Positions 1 through 10,546 of a DNA stretch of 64,000 nt are shown here, piece after piece; position 1 is the first letter of the stretch, and each line of letters opens with the position of its first letter. The notes under the pieces are model-generated. The model saw only the letters and a program-made list of their open reading frames with translations, was not told where the DNA came from and ran no database searches. This stretch comes from Aldrovandia affinis (Eukaryota > Chordata > Actinopteri > Notacanthiformes > Halosauridae), in NCBI GenBank assembly GCA_029706075.1, contig JAINUG010000192.1:552501-616500 (forward strand), read 5' to 3'. A program made the translations under genes and the position numbers.

Positions 1-588
1 TGCAGACCGGTTGCTTGAGGAATTGAAGGGTCAGGTTAGTTACAGCTGAGTTGTTAATTTGATTTGATGGGTATATTTGTGTTATTAAAGAGGTGGCGAC
101 ATCAAAAACGGACTTTTCCAGTTGAAAATCAGTGTTATTAGTTTGAATATTATCAAGGAGAAATATTTTAGTCCAAAAATTTAATTTTTGGTCATATGTG
201 TGATATTTGGTTCTTAGTCTTGACTCACCATAGTGGCCACTTCTGGATTACAATAATGTCATTGCACCCCCTGGTTTCCATGTTTGGTAAATATTTGTAA
301 ATATGAGTGATTTACGATTGATACTTTATCCATTGAATGCAAGGCATGACTTGAATTTGGCACCAGACGCTACTGGCCAATCATGTAATGGCACGCCCTC
401 CTTACCGCATCATATGAATCTCCAATGTTACAGAAAGATGCTCAGAAAAGGCATGTCACCCTCTCTTTAACATGCAGTGATGATTAGTGTCATGCTTGTT
501 ACCAGCGATAGCGATACTCTATGTTAAAGCAATACATTGTAATCAAAGCATACACACTGCTGCCTTTTGTTTGTCATACACCCAGCAG
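1..588. other. Intergenic sequence, nothing recognised
   Basis: AT-rich single-copy-looking DNA. I see no repeat, RNA gene or coding exon that I can support. Confidence 0.4.
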
Positions 589-950
589 GACATCAAGACC
601 ACCAAATCCGTCCCTCTACCTCCAGAAATGACTGTGCGCTGGAGGAAAAGGGATGTAAATGGAGATGTTGTTGCCCAATGGCCAAGCTCCTCTAAAGCTT
701 CTAAAAGGACAAAAAAGGGTCAACTAGGTTAGTGTTTAGAGATGTTGCATTGAAAAGTACTAGTATGGTTTGGTGCAAAGACAACAGGCGGAGCTGAGAT
801 CATTTCAGCATGGGGTGAAACAGAAGTACCTGTCCATCTTAACGTCAGCAGATTTCAGTGAGCCTGACAACGAGGAGGAGCTACATGACAGCAGTGAGGC
901 TGAGATCAATTTGGATGAAGAGGAATTTACCCCCATTTACAATAAATTGA
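589..950 (+). other. Possible orphan exons or decayed coding sequence
   Basis: Two stretches look coding-like but cannot be joined. The first (589-727) follows a CAG acceptor, is open for 46 codons with charged, non-repetitive composition (ends in a Lys-rich KRTKKGQL stretch), and stops at a GTTAGT donor-like site. The second (about 764-950) is open, begins with a Gln-rich helix-like segment and ends in an acidic Glu/Asp run. The splice phase of the first does not match the frame of the second, so I do not propose a gene model. They may be exons of a gene extending left of the window, or a pseudogene. No family is recognised. Confidence 0.22.
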
Positions 951-1631
951 AACTTTTGATTTTGAATCACGTCTCTGTCTTCCTTACATTTAAAGAACCT
1001 AAGAGAACCCATATCTTGTAACTTTAAGGTGTTTGAACTGGGAGCAGGGCTTTGAGCAAAGGGTCAGCCAGGGTTGAGTATGGGAGCAAGGAGCAGGGTT
1101 GGATGGTAGCAAGCTCATGGGTATGGTTGTATTCTCATAATTTCAACAATAGAAACTAACCCATCATAGAGGACCTTATCAAGAACTGGTATGCACTTTG
1201 CTTGCACTGCGCTTCCCTCTAGTTATTGTTGATCCAGTTCTTCACTGTAAAACATAAATCATAGCCCATCAATATATGTGTGTGTGGGGTGGGGGTTTAG
1301 TGGTCCACAGACACCATTTGTCTATGAAATTGAGTGGATTCCCTCTATCAATCCACACTTTCAAAATAATAACCGGGTCACTGTTTTGACTGAGTGTAGC
1401 TTTTAGGGCCCATACAAGCAGAAGTGGTGAAGGACCTTTACCATCATCAAAGGACCACAATGGAAACAAACAGCTTTATTATGTGTATCCTTGATAGTTT
1501 TTTGGTGATGTGTATGAGAAGCTTTCTTGAGATGCATGATTTTTTAATTACGGAATAAAATCAATCAAAGAGACTCCGCTATTAATACTGCTGACAGCCC
1601 CAGTAACACCCACTACATGATATATACCATT

Positions 1632-1812
1632 TAAAATTTATTTCAGATTTTTCCCTGTTTTTTCCCCATTTGGTAGCCAATTACACGCAGACATATTGTC
1701 CAATTCCCATGTAGCTGGATCTGTCGCACACCCCCACTGGACCGAACGTCAGAAAGGAGGAAGCCATACACACGTGTCTCCTCCAAGGCACGTGATGACA
1801 AGCCCTCGCTAT
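1632..1812 (-). repeat. Old partial SINE copy (same family as 42,879-43,245)
   Basis: The stretch shares the T-rich tail and the sequence TTTGGTAGCCAATTAC, followed by a block of the same order, with the minus-strand SINE at 42.9-43.2 kb. The tRNA-like head is not recognisable here, so this is a truncated or diverged copy. Confidence 0.4.
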
Positions 1813-2411
1813 TTTTAGCCTAGCGTATAAGCCTATTGACGCATAGTCAATGGTGGACTTTGCGATTAAGAATATTATTAATTATGACCCAAATATACCG
1901 CTTGCCTATGCAAAGATGTAAGTGAGCCAATTAGTGAAAAGGCATGGTAATATAAAAAAAATGTCACCATAAAAGTCACTACATTGCAGTGTAAACTATC
2001 TACGGCTTCAACCCAGTCTCATCCCACTTAATGATGCTTGACCATAGTGCCTTCAACGTTATTAAGTGGACACCGTTAACATTACAGTTGTAGTCTTAGA
2101 CACTACCTTACATATCATTGAAATATGTGAAATTCTTTTGACTGTTTATACATTTGTATTACCACCTAGGCACCCCCACTGGTCCCATAATCAAGGTCAT
2201 GGACCTCCCTCCCACCTCAATGGAACTCAAGTTCTCCACCATAGCTTGCATAGACTTTTGATGGCCAAGTATTCTTCTCTGTTGCTCAAAAACTGAACCA
2301 CTTACAGCCCCAAGGTTTGGGCTACCAAAACTTCCCCAAATGGTAAACAAAAGCCTGTTATTATGTGCGTTACTATATCCGATTTCACTGAGTGACTGGA
2401 CATGGCCGTGT

Positions 2412-2914
2412 TGTGATGAACAGGAACGAACCCAGACACAGACAAAAGGTTTAGAACAAAAGAATGATAATTTAATGATTTTAACAGAGGTAGTGAAAAC
2501 GATGAGCTGGAGGACTGGTGACGGGAGCTGGACAACGGAAGGGATGCACAGGAGGAGTGGACGAGATGAATGTGCAGGCAGGCTGAGGGAACCAGAGGGC
2601 AAGCTAAGCGTGCAGGCAGGCAGGGCTGGCAGGACGAACAAAGCTGGCAGACAAACGAGGAATGAACCTGACCACAAAGGGAGACAACAGGAACAAGGGT
2701 TAACATAAAAGAACAAGAAACACAAAGAATCGCAAAAAAACTCAGAGTACCACAGAGGCTAACAAAGACGCTAAGGATGGGTCAGCTTTTTGAGCAGCTA
2801 CAAGCTTGTCTTTCGACAACAGCAGAGACCGATCCATTCAATTATCTTCAACACTAGACTGCTCATAACGTGCAGGAAGTGGGCGTGCTGAGGTTGCTGT
2901 AGCACCCACTGTCA
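2412..2914 (-). mobile_element. Possible solo LTR
   Basis: The block begins TGTGATGAAC and ends CACTGTCA on the plus strand, so it has TG...CA ends. Read on the minus strand it is C/T-rich, then carries an ATTAAA-like polyadenylation signal and a GT-rich tail, the usual layout of a fish Gypsy-type LTR. No clear target-site duplication was found and no internal region is present. This is a tentative call from composition and layout only. Confidence 0.28.
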
Positions 2915-3102
2915 TGAACAGTTTTCTTATATAGTATATGTACTGTATATCATTTTCATTCTTAAATTATACTTTTTAAAAATTGTTTCTGATATTTTCC
3001 CATTTTGTAAAAAAATTTGAAATGTATCAAATCTCTTGATACATTTCCCACTTCGATTATTGGAAGGCTATTATTCTAAGAGTATTATATAGAGTTTGGC
3101 AT

Positions 3103-3250
3103 TATGTGTGGCTCAGTAGGTAGAGCATGGCGTTGGCAACGCTTAGGTTGTGGGTTCAATTTCCACTGGGACCACTTATACTGAAGAATGTATGCTTTCA
3201 CTATTGTAAGTCGCTTTGGATAAAAGCGTCTGCTAAATGGCATACATTTC
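3103..3250 (+). repeat. tRNA-derived SINE
   Basis: Pol III box A (TGGCTCAGTAGG, 3109-3120) and box B (GGTTCAATTTC, 3153-3163) are correctly ordered and spaced. They are followed by a short body and the tail GTCGCTTTGGATAAAAGCG (about 3211-3229) with TCTGCTAAATGG, which is shared by many teleost SINEs and matches LINE 3' ends. Ends are approximate because no clean target duplication was seen. Confidence 0.8.
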
Positions 3251-3357
3251 AAAATTCATTATTGTCAGGTTTACGCGATTCCACGAGTTTGGGTTGTGTT
3301 ACGAAAATTGAAATAAACACGTTTTCTTTGAAATAAAAAAAACATTTAGCTTGTAGC

Positions 3358-3915
3358 TAGGGCTGCACGTTATTGGCAAAATCTCATATTGCGATAATAT
3401 ACATATTGCGATGTGATATAACACGCGAAACAAAACATGGGTGGAAAAATGATCATTTATATGATATGTGTTCCAGACATCACAGAATAGAATAGGCAAA
3501 TTAAAGGAACCCAAGCAGCAATTTTTTCCCAATTTTAGTTTAGCCTACTAAGTTTAAAAAAGATTCAACTGTTTCTGTTGAACATTTGAACCAAATTTTT
3601 AATCACATTACTGAATGAACACAGATGTCCTACTGTTTCTTTCACCGTTGTGCCTATGAGAGTTTTTTTCGTAAGGCGTTGCATTTTCAAACGCATCCGA
3701 GATTGATGCTTGCTTGGGCTGGGACTGAGTCTGGGATGTGATTTTGGTAAATTAGTTCTGGGGAGACAAAGCTAGTCTGCGAGTATGAGTGGGAAACAAA
3801 TGTAAGACAAAACATGCCCAGCATCGAGCGTCGCTATATACTTATATCGCAAACTTTGGCGGTATGATATTGCAAATGCTCATATCGGAATACGATATAT
3901 CGTTCACTACTACTG
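3358..3915. repeat. DNA-transposon-like repeat (GGGCTGCACG family), decayed
   Basis: The left end reads TAGGGCTGCACG followed by repeated ATATTGCGAT-type motifs. The right part (3,835-3,910) again has TATCGCAAA and CGATATATCG motifs in inverted sense. This is the look of a common non-autonomous fish DNA element. Terminal repeats are too diverged to define the ends, and no transposase is visible. Confidence 0.3.
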
Positions 3916-4864
3916 ATAGCTCGTGCTGGGAATATTTTTGCAGCAACAAGCTACATAAAAGCACAGATCTAAACACAAAGACAAATATAGCTAATGTTTT
4001 CATTTTTCTACGATTGAAAAAAATGTTGGCTACAGATGTAAGAAATATGAGGTATTAAATGTGATCTTGGTAAATTGCAATTCATTGGAGGACCAACGCC
4101 GAATAATAAATATGAAAGATTATATAGCCTAGTGTGAAGTCACTGCATGGGACCTCCTGCGCTCGCTGCCCCCGATATGACTCCCAAATGCCTAAATTGT
4201 AGATAATGTTATGGGGAAAGCTGTGTTCTGCTTTTGTGAATTTCAGCTGGACTGTTTACAATGTCAATGCTAATGTCACCACAGCGGTCGCATTCTTTTT
4301 TGTCACTTAAGATAACTCCTCCTATCTAACTCCTCCTATCTTCATTGTTCTGTTGTGCGGTGGAAAAACGACACAGGGACTCGACCCATGAAGGGGATAG
4401 TTACGGGTCTGGATGGTTACCGTGCCGTGCCATACCGTACCGTGCGGTGGAAAAATTCCATAACTGAAAGACAGTTGGAATGCGGGTTGGGCGCTTTCCG
4501 TTATTACTAAGGGGACTCAGTCAAACCTTGCGGGAGTTGGAATAAATAGGGAAAAATAGGGTTACTATCTAGCCATCGCCTGATCTCATCTAGCTTGCTT
4601 CTTAATTTCTGTTAATCTTGCCTCAAAACCTTCACCTGGTGAAGGTGGTCCACTCTAACTTCAGAGAATAGTCAGAATATAGAACCTCTGGGTTCTCTCT
4701 CAGCTGCCTGTTTATGATGCTGATTGGAATGTTCAGTTATTTTCTGCTGGATCTACAAAGGGGCGGGGCCAAGCTGGTGTTGTTACTACAGTTGCCATCG
4801 TTGGTTTTAAAATTGTGTTGTCAAAACAAAACCGCAAGGCGTGAGCAGGGTTGAGTTCAGATTA

Positions 4865-4927
4865 TGATGTCACAGTTGACAAACGTGACATCACAGCTGA
4901 TTGCATGTGTTTCTCAGAATGATATAA
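4865..4927 (+). promoter_or_regulatory. Candidate promoter of the unknown plus-strand gene
   Basis: An inverted pair of CRE/ATF-like octamers, TGATGTCA (4865-4872) and TGACATCA (4886-4893), lies 29 bp upstream of a TATAAA box (4922-4927). A start site about 25-30 bp below the TATA box would give a short leader of about 60 nt to the ATG at 5015. That ATG has G at -3 and G at +4. The arrangement is inferred from sequence only. Confidence 0.4.
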
Positions 4928-5014
4928 ATGCAGACAAATTGTCCAAGAAACATTATCCTGAAAACATCTTCTGAGTTGCCTGTTTTATTCCTTAACATTC
5001 TTAAGACATTTGAC

Positions 5015-5059
5015 ATGGATATTAAAACCAAAGCGAATATTCAAGCCAAAATCCGAGAG
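5015..5059 (+). CDS. Unknown gene, exon 1
   Basis: Starts at an ATG in good context and ends in a GAG followed by a GTAGGC donor, phase 0, 15 codons. The same frame is open back to an ATG at 4928, so a longer N-terminus is possible. Confidence 0.5.
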
Positions 5060-6834
5060 GTAGGCTGTTATTTTTATTCATACATTTTCCACTATTGTTT
5101 ACAATCAATTTATTAATACACCTGGCAGCAAAACTATTTTTTATTACCTTCACTTTTTAAATCTCTTTTTACCGTACACTTTAACAATTGGAGGATGTTA
5201 TAATATTGTTATAAGTATGTAATATCTCTTATGGATAAAAAAGGTTTTGCTTTCTTCTGTAATGTTCTCAATACCATCCGTTCCCATGTCTATTTTGACT
5301 TTTTTTTACCAAAGGATTATGGCTCACTGAATGACTGTGTGGACTATGTGGCGACTGTAGTGTTGTGCTGGGGGAGGACCAAGTTTGAAGAGCATGTAAG
5401 GACATTCTTCTTCTGAAAATCCCACAGGCATTTTGCCATTTATTTCTAAAACACACATTATACCATCACAACACAAAGCGTATTCACATATATTACACAC
5501 ACCATTTTACACACCATCACAACACAGAGCTCAGTCATATTAAACAATTTTAGACACCAGCACAACACACATTTTGTTTGCAGTATTTTATCTACTGTAT
5601 ACTCCTTGGTTTAACTCAGATGATTTTGTTTTGCAGAAAGAGATACTGCAGCACTTTCTGTCCCTCAGAGAGAAGGGACAGGTCCCTGCCTACATTACCC
5701 CTGAGGACATGAAAGACTGGATTATCTCTGAAGGACGAAACATACTCAAGGAGAGGTGTGTGAAGCTACAAGATTCCAGCATTGCTGACAATAGAGTTTT
5801 GAGATCTGTCAGAGAGCATTGATTGTCATTGCATTAGTTTTCTGATGTTCTTTGGTCTCTGTGGAGAGCAGTATAGTATTGATCACATTATAAGACATTA
5901 AAGTTATTAAGTACAGAAGAGTTGTTATGCAGTCACCAAGACAAACTTGTAAGCAAGCTGTGAAGTTATTGGTTCCACCCCTGCCAATCAGAGATAAGCA
6001 CAATAGTGTATTATGATGGAAATATGAAATAAAATAGCAATTTTGTGTTGTTTGTGAGCAGGTTCCAGATGGAGTGCGCTGACCAAAGGGATGGCCTCAT
6101 TCACCTGGTAAGGGACACCTGTTCACAGCCCCTGTGTAAAAGCACATCCATAATCCACAGGCCAGAGGATGTATTGCTAACCACTGACTCAGAGAGCTCT
6201 GCTGGTCAGAAATGTCTTAGTGACATTAGTGTAATGCTTTGAGAGCAGGAGGATGCTATGGGGCAGGAACACACTTTTTTACAAGCTTACTATGACATAC
6301 AGTCACAATGTGTGGCTACTGGCAAGTGACTAACTGCATTCTGCTCCATCCATTTTAATTATAACTAACCCCAGTAGCTAAACATTACCAACCCTATAAA
6401 CTACTAGCGCCACCAACTGTACCACTCCAGTATTACACTTTCCACATTACTGCTTACTTCATTTGGTGTTGTTGAGCAGGTATAGGCTGTCTCAATCACA
6501 CACAGCCACAATGTCTAATAAATAGATATAATGGCAGTCTCATAGTAGATGTATATTTGCCCAGGCCTGGGAGGTGAACATGAGGTTGAAGATGCAGGAC
6601 ATCTTCACGGAGCTGGGACTGACCACCAGCAGCTCCACTCCTCTGAGTGACCAAGATTCCCAGCGGGCAGCTCTCTCTGACCTGTATGTCCCCTTCTCTC
6701 TTTGACCTGTATGTCCATTCCTCTCTCTCTCTCTAGCCTGTAACATCCTCTTCACCGTTGTGCCTATGAGAGTTTTTTTTTTTTCATTCTCTCAGAGACT
6801 CAGTCTCTGAGTGGGAAACAAATGTAAGACAAAA

Positions 6835-6876
<42 letters not shown>

Positions 6877-8475
6877 CTGTATCTCTTTCTCTCTCTCTCT
6901 CTGACCTGTACATCCCTCTCTTTCTCTCTCTCTCTCTCTCTCTTGCTGTGTCCCCCACCTGTATCTTTCTCTCTCTGACCTGTACCATTTTAAACTTGTG
7001 CTTCTTCCCCCTTTTCACTGTTGTCTTCATCTTCAGACCCTAATGAAAATATTTTTGTCTCTAGGCAATCATCAGCAATGGCTGAAATTCCGTCTCCCGG
7101 CATATTCTCTCAGTGTTACTTTGATCCACACACTGTGGTCCGGAGGGCTGTGAGAGACATGATTCAGCAGCTGGCCCGTCTGCCTGTCGCTCGTCCGCAC
7201 ACTGTGTCGGAGGTGGTGGTGGACACCGTCACCAGGCTGTTTCGCACAGTAGTGGATGACGGTGAGGAGCCATTCGATCGCAAATCATCCAGCAGGCTCC
7301 TGAGCGGTGTGGCAGTGGGGACCACGGTGATCGTGCTGCAGGACGTGGGTGCGGCGCAGGAGTTGCGGGTGCAGTACTCTCACTCCACCAGGGCGAGCAT
7401 GGTGAGCATGCTCCACAGGGAGCTGCTGGAGCGGACGGGGTCTCCTGAGGTCCTGAAGGCAGCCCTGAAGGGGAAACGTGGTGCCCTGAACAGCACCATC
7501 ACCTCTGTGATCACTGGCGTCATAAACAACCTTCTCACACCTCCTGTGGAGAATGTCCTGGATGATACAAGAGTCACAGGCCTCCCTGAGGACCCCTCCC
7601 TGCCTGGCGTCGTAGGCCTCCCTGAGGGCCCCTCCTTGCCTGGCGGCGCTGACCTCCCTGGGGGCCCCTCGCTGCTGGCTCCTGCCGGCCTCCCTGAGGG
7701 CCCATCACGCCCTGCTGTCGCCAGCCTCCCTGGGGGCCCCTCGCTGCTGGCTCCTGCCGGCCTCCCTGAGGGCCCATTGTGCCCTGCCGTTGCAGGCCTC
7801 CCTGAGGGCCACTCCTTGCCTGGTGTTGCAGGCCTCCCTGAGGGCCCCTTCCTGCCTGGCGTCGCTGACCTCCCTGGGGGCCCCTCGCTGCTGGCTCCTG
7901 CCGGCCTCCCTGAGGGCCCGTGGTCGCGTGCTGCTGCTGGCCTCCCTGGGGGCCCCTCACCACTGGCTCCTGCCGGCCTCCCCAAGGGCCCATCGCGCCC
8001 TGCTGTTGCCGGCCTCCCTGAAGGCCCATCGCACCCTGCTGCTGGCCTCCCTGGGGGCCCCTCACCACTGGCTCCTGCCGGCCTCCCTGAGGACCCATCG
8101 TGCCCTGCTGTCGCCGGCCTCCCTGAGGGCCCCTGGTCGCGTGCTGCTGCTGGCCTCGCTGGGGGCCCCTCACCACTGGCTCCTGCCGGCCTCCCCGAGG
8201 GCCCATCGTGCTCTGCTGTCGCCGGCCTCCCTGAAGGCCCATCGCACCCTGCTGCTGGCCTCCCTGGGGGCCGCTCACCACTGGCTCCTGCAGGCCTCCC
8301 TGAGGGCCCATCGCAAACTGCTGTTACCGGCCTCCCTGAGGGCCCATCGCACCCTGCTGTCGCCGGCCTCCCTGAGGGCCCATCGCAAGGGATTCGTCGT
8401 TTCTTCTGCCGCACATGGAAGGCCCTGAAACGCAGCACCTTCTGCTGCTGCTGCGTATCCATGGAAACGGATTAA
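5015..8475 (+). CDS. Unknown spliced gene with 12-residue Pro/Gly repeats and Cys-rich tail (six exons)
   Basis: Exons 5015-5059, 5315-5395, 5637-5755, 6062-6107, 6565-6683 and 7065-8475 join with GT-AG introns and consistent phases into 606 codons plus stop. Residues 1-137 are a non-repetitive, mostly helical-looking region. Residues about 138-307 are another globular-looking region that is the best conserved-looking part. Residues about 308-578 are a tandem 12-residue repeat (type GLPEGPSRPAVA, with variants WSRAAA, SPLAPA and SHPAA). The last 28 residues contain RTWKALKRST followed by CCCC, a possible palmitoylation cluster (inference). No signal peptide or membrane span is seen. I do not recognise the family. 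The start at 5015 is preferred over the in-frame ATG at 4928 because of the TATA box at 4922. Upstream exons are not excluded. Confidence 0.6.
5315..5395 (+). CDS. Unknown gene, exon 2
   Basis: A T-rich tract and an AAAG acceptor precede 27 codons in phase 0 (DYGSLNDCVDYVATVV...), followed by a GTAAGG donor. Composition is clearly protein-like. Confidence 0.6.
5637..5755 (+). CDS. Unknown gene, exon 3
   Basis: A TTTTGCAG acceptor and a GTGTGT donor bound 119 bp. The encoded segment (KEILQHFLSLREKGQVPAYI...) is amphipathic and charged. It ends with two bases of an Arg codon that is completed by exon 4. Confidence 0.62.
6062..6107 (+). CDS. Unknown gene, exon 4
   Basis: A short 46-bp exon with a GAGCAG acceptor and a GTAAGG donor. 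It supplies the third base of the split Arg codon and then FQMECADQRDGLIHL, leaving phase 0. Confidence 0.55.
6565..6683 (+). CDS. Unknown gene, exon 5
   Basis: A TTGCCCAG acceptor and a GTATGT donor bound 119 bp, which end with CT of a split Leu codon. The Ser/Thr-rich centre (TTSSSTPLSD) looks like a linker. The last bases, CTCTCTGACCT with the donor, recur many times in the following intron. Confidence 0.58.
6700..7010. repeat. CT-rich array with repeated GACCTGTA
   Basis: Runs of CT dinucleotides are broken by GACCTGTA at least six times, including GACCTGTATGTCC (twice in 6,679-6,716). The word equals the 3' end of exon 5 plus the start of its donor, so the array seems to have grown from that exon edge. 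An 84-bp patch at about 6,752-6,835 is instead related to 3,641-3,820. Confidence 0.7.
7065..8475 (+). CDS. Unknown gene, terminal exon 6
   Basis: The CTCTAG acceptor at 7064 joins in phase to exon 5 (CT+G). The exon encodes about 170 residues of ordinary sequence, then about 23 units of the 12-residue repeat, then the tail with CCCC and a TAA at 8473-8475. The frame is open without a break for 470 codons. The repeat part is also open on the other strand because the 36-bp unit is GC-rich and a multiple of three. Confidence 0.65.
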
Positions 8476-8529
8476 CATTCTACATTGGGACAGTTTATTT
8501 TCAGACAGAATTTTCAGAATTTTCAGACA

Positions 8530-8628
8530 GAATTTTTCTCTGGTGTGAGTGGTGTGGGCAGCCAGACCATCACTGGTCTGTGTGCCCAGTGCGGGATACC
8601 CACTGGTGCGGAAGTCGCCTGCCGTTGC
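8530..8628 (+). other. CCHC zinc-knuckle cassette copy 1
   Basis: Encodes CEWCGQPDHHWSVC, which fits the C-x2-C-x4-H-x4-C zinc-knuckle spacing, followed by PVRDTHWCG. It lies just after the stop of the unknown gene and runs into the repeat array. It repeats at 9,598 and 10,547. It has no obvious start codon of its own and may be a decayed piece of the ORF seen complete at 9303-9830. Confidence 0.5.
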
Positions 8629-9167
8629 CAGCCTCCCTGAGGGCCCCTCGCCTGCTGTCGCCGGCCTCCCTGAGGGCCCATCACACCCTGCTGTCGCCAG
8701 CCTTCCTGAGAGCCCCTCGCCGCTGGCTCCTGCTGCCCATTGTGCTCTGCTGTCGCAGGCTTCCCTGAGGGCCCCTCCCTGCCTGACATCGCAGGCCTCC
8801 CTGAGGGCCCATCCCTGCTTGGCGTCGCAGGCCTCCCAGAGAGCCCCTCCTTGCCTGGCGTCGCTGACCTCCCTTGGGGCCCCTCGCTGCTGGCTCCTGC
8901 CGGCCTCCCTGAGGGCCCATTGTGCCCTGCCGTTGCAGGCCTCCCTGAGGGCCCCTCCCTGCCTGGCGTCGCTGGCCTCCCTGGGGGCCCCTCACCACTG
9001 GCTCCTGCCGGCCTCCCTGAGAGCCCATTGCGCCCTGTTGTTACCGGCCTCCCTGAGGGCCCATCGCACCCTGCTGCTGCTGGCCTCCCTGAGGACCCAT
9101 TGCGCCCTGCTGTTACTGGCCTCCCTGAGGGCCCATCGCAAGAGATTCGCCGTTTATTCTGCCGCAC

Positions 9168-9228
9168 ATGGAAGGCCCTGAAACGCAGCACCTTCTGCTG
9201 CTGCTGCGTATCCATGGAAACGAATTAA
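9168..9228 (+). pseudogene. C-terminal cassette copy 2
   Basis: Near-identical to 8415-8475, the end of the unknown gene (CRTWKALKRST, then CCCC, then VSMET). The array upstream is open in the matching frame from 8740, so a 162-codon ORF ends here in the same tail. It lacks the N-terminal exons and is most simply a tandem duplicate of the gene end. Confidence 0.6.
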
Positions 9229-9302
9229 CATTCTCCATTCGGACATTTTTTTTTCCCTGTCTTCTTTTCCTCCCCCCCTTAAAAAAAAGAAAGAAAGAAA
9301 AA

Positions 9303-9830
9303 ATGACGAAAAGAAAGTGCCACAAGGTGAAGAGGCTGACTAAGCCCAGAGTCTGGGAGTGGACCCGGGAGGGCCAGGCTGTTTCCTGTGAGGACCTGGA
9401 GGCCTGCCCAGAAGAGTGGATGGCAGACCTTCTTGATCTGGCGGCGGGCTTTGCCCGGGCAGAAGAGCCTATGGGTGGGCAGGAGGTGCTGGAGCCCCTT
9501 CTCTGGCCAAAGCACTGCCTGTCGTTTGTCGTTCCAGTGGACCTTCCATTGGAGGAATCCGGAGGCAGGGGCCCATGGGAAGAGTTGAGAATAATTTTTC
9601 TCTGGTGTGAGTGGTGTGGGCAGCCAGACCATCACTGGTCTGTGTGCCCAGTGCGGGATACCCACTGGTGCGGAAGTTGCCTGCCGTTGCCAGCCTCCCT
9701 GAGGGCCCCTCGCCTGCTGTCGCCGGCCTCCCTGAGGGCCCATCACACCCTGCTGTCGCCAGCCTTCCTGAGAGCCCCTCGCCACTGGCTCCTGCTGCCC
9801 ATTGTGCTCTGCTGTCGCAGGCTTCCCTGA
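9303..9830 (+). CDS. Hypothetical ORF with CCHC zinc knuckle
   Basis: ATG follows an A-rich tract (AAAGAAAGAAAGAAAAA). The 175-codon ORF begins with a basic stretch (MTKRKCHKVKRLTK), continues with an acidic, Trp-containing region (EDLEACPEEWMADLLDLAA), then the knuckle C-x2-C-x4-H-x4-C (about residues 102-115), and ends inside the 36-bp array in a frame different from the GLPEGPS frame. A basic N-terminus plus a CCHC knuckle recalls Gag-like or retrogene-derived proteins, but no family is recognised. Only this cassette of the three has the region before the knuckle. It could be one exon of a paralogue of the neighbouring gene or a retro-inserted fragment. Confidence 0.35.
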   Translation: MTKRKCHKVKRLTKPRVWEWTREGQAVSCEDLEACPEEWMADLLDLAAGFARAEEPMGGQEVLEPLLWPKHCLSFVVPVDLPLEESGGRGPWEELRIIFLWCEWCGQPDHHWSVCPVRDTHWCGSCLPLPASLRAPRLLSPASLRAHHTLLSPAFLRAPRHWLLLPIVLCCRRLP

Positions 9831-10431
9831 GGGCCCCTCCCTGCCTGACATCGCAGGTCTCCCTGAGGGCCCATCCCTGCCTGACATCGCAGGCCTCCCT
9901 GAGGGCCCATCCCTGCTTGGCGTCGCTCAGGTCCCTTGAGGTCCCTGGCGTCGCTGACCTCCCTGGGGGCCCCTCGCTGCTGGCTCCTGCCGGCCTCCCT
10001 GAGGGCCCATCGCGCCCTGCTGTTGCCGGCCTCCCTGAAGGCCCATCGCACCCTGCTGCTGGCCTCCCTGGGGCCCCTCACCACTGGCTCCTGCCGGCCT
10101 CCCTGAGGACCCATCGTGCCCTGCTGTCGCCGGCCTCCCTGAGGGCCCCTGGTCGCATGCTGCTGCTGGCCTCGCTGGGGGCCCCTCACCACTGGCTCCT
10201 GCCGGCCTCCCCGTGAGCCCATCGTGCCCTGCTGTCGCCGGCCTCCCTGAAGGCCCATCGCACCCTGCTGCTGGCCTCCCTGGGGGCCGCTCACCACTGG
10301 CTCCTGCAGGCCTCTCCTGAGGGCCCATTGCGCCCTGCTGTTACCGGCCTCCCTGAGGGCCCATCGCACCCTGCTGTCGCCGGCCTCCCTGAGGGCCCAT
10401 CGCAAGGGATTCGTCGTTTCTTCTGCCGCAC

Positions 10432-10492
10432 ATGGAAGGCCCTGAAACGCAGCACCTTCTGCTGCTGCTGCGTATCCATGGAAACGGATTAA
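10432..10492 (+). pseudogene. C-terminal cassette copy 3
   Basis: Same cassette as 8415-8475, and its downstream flank (CATTCTACATTGGGACAG and the doubled TTTTCAGACAGAAT) matches copy 1 rather than copy 2. The repeat frame feeding it is broken by an indel near 10,312. Confidence 0.6.
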
Positions 10493-10546
10493 CATTCTAC
10501 ATTGGGACAGTTTATTTTCAGACAGAATTTTCAGAATTTTCAGACA

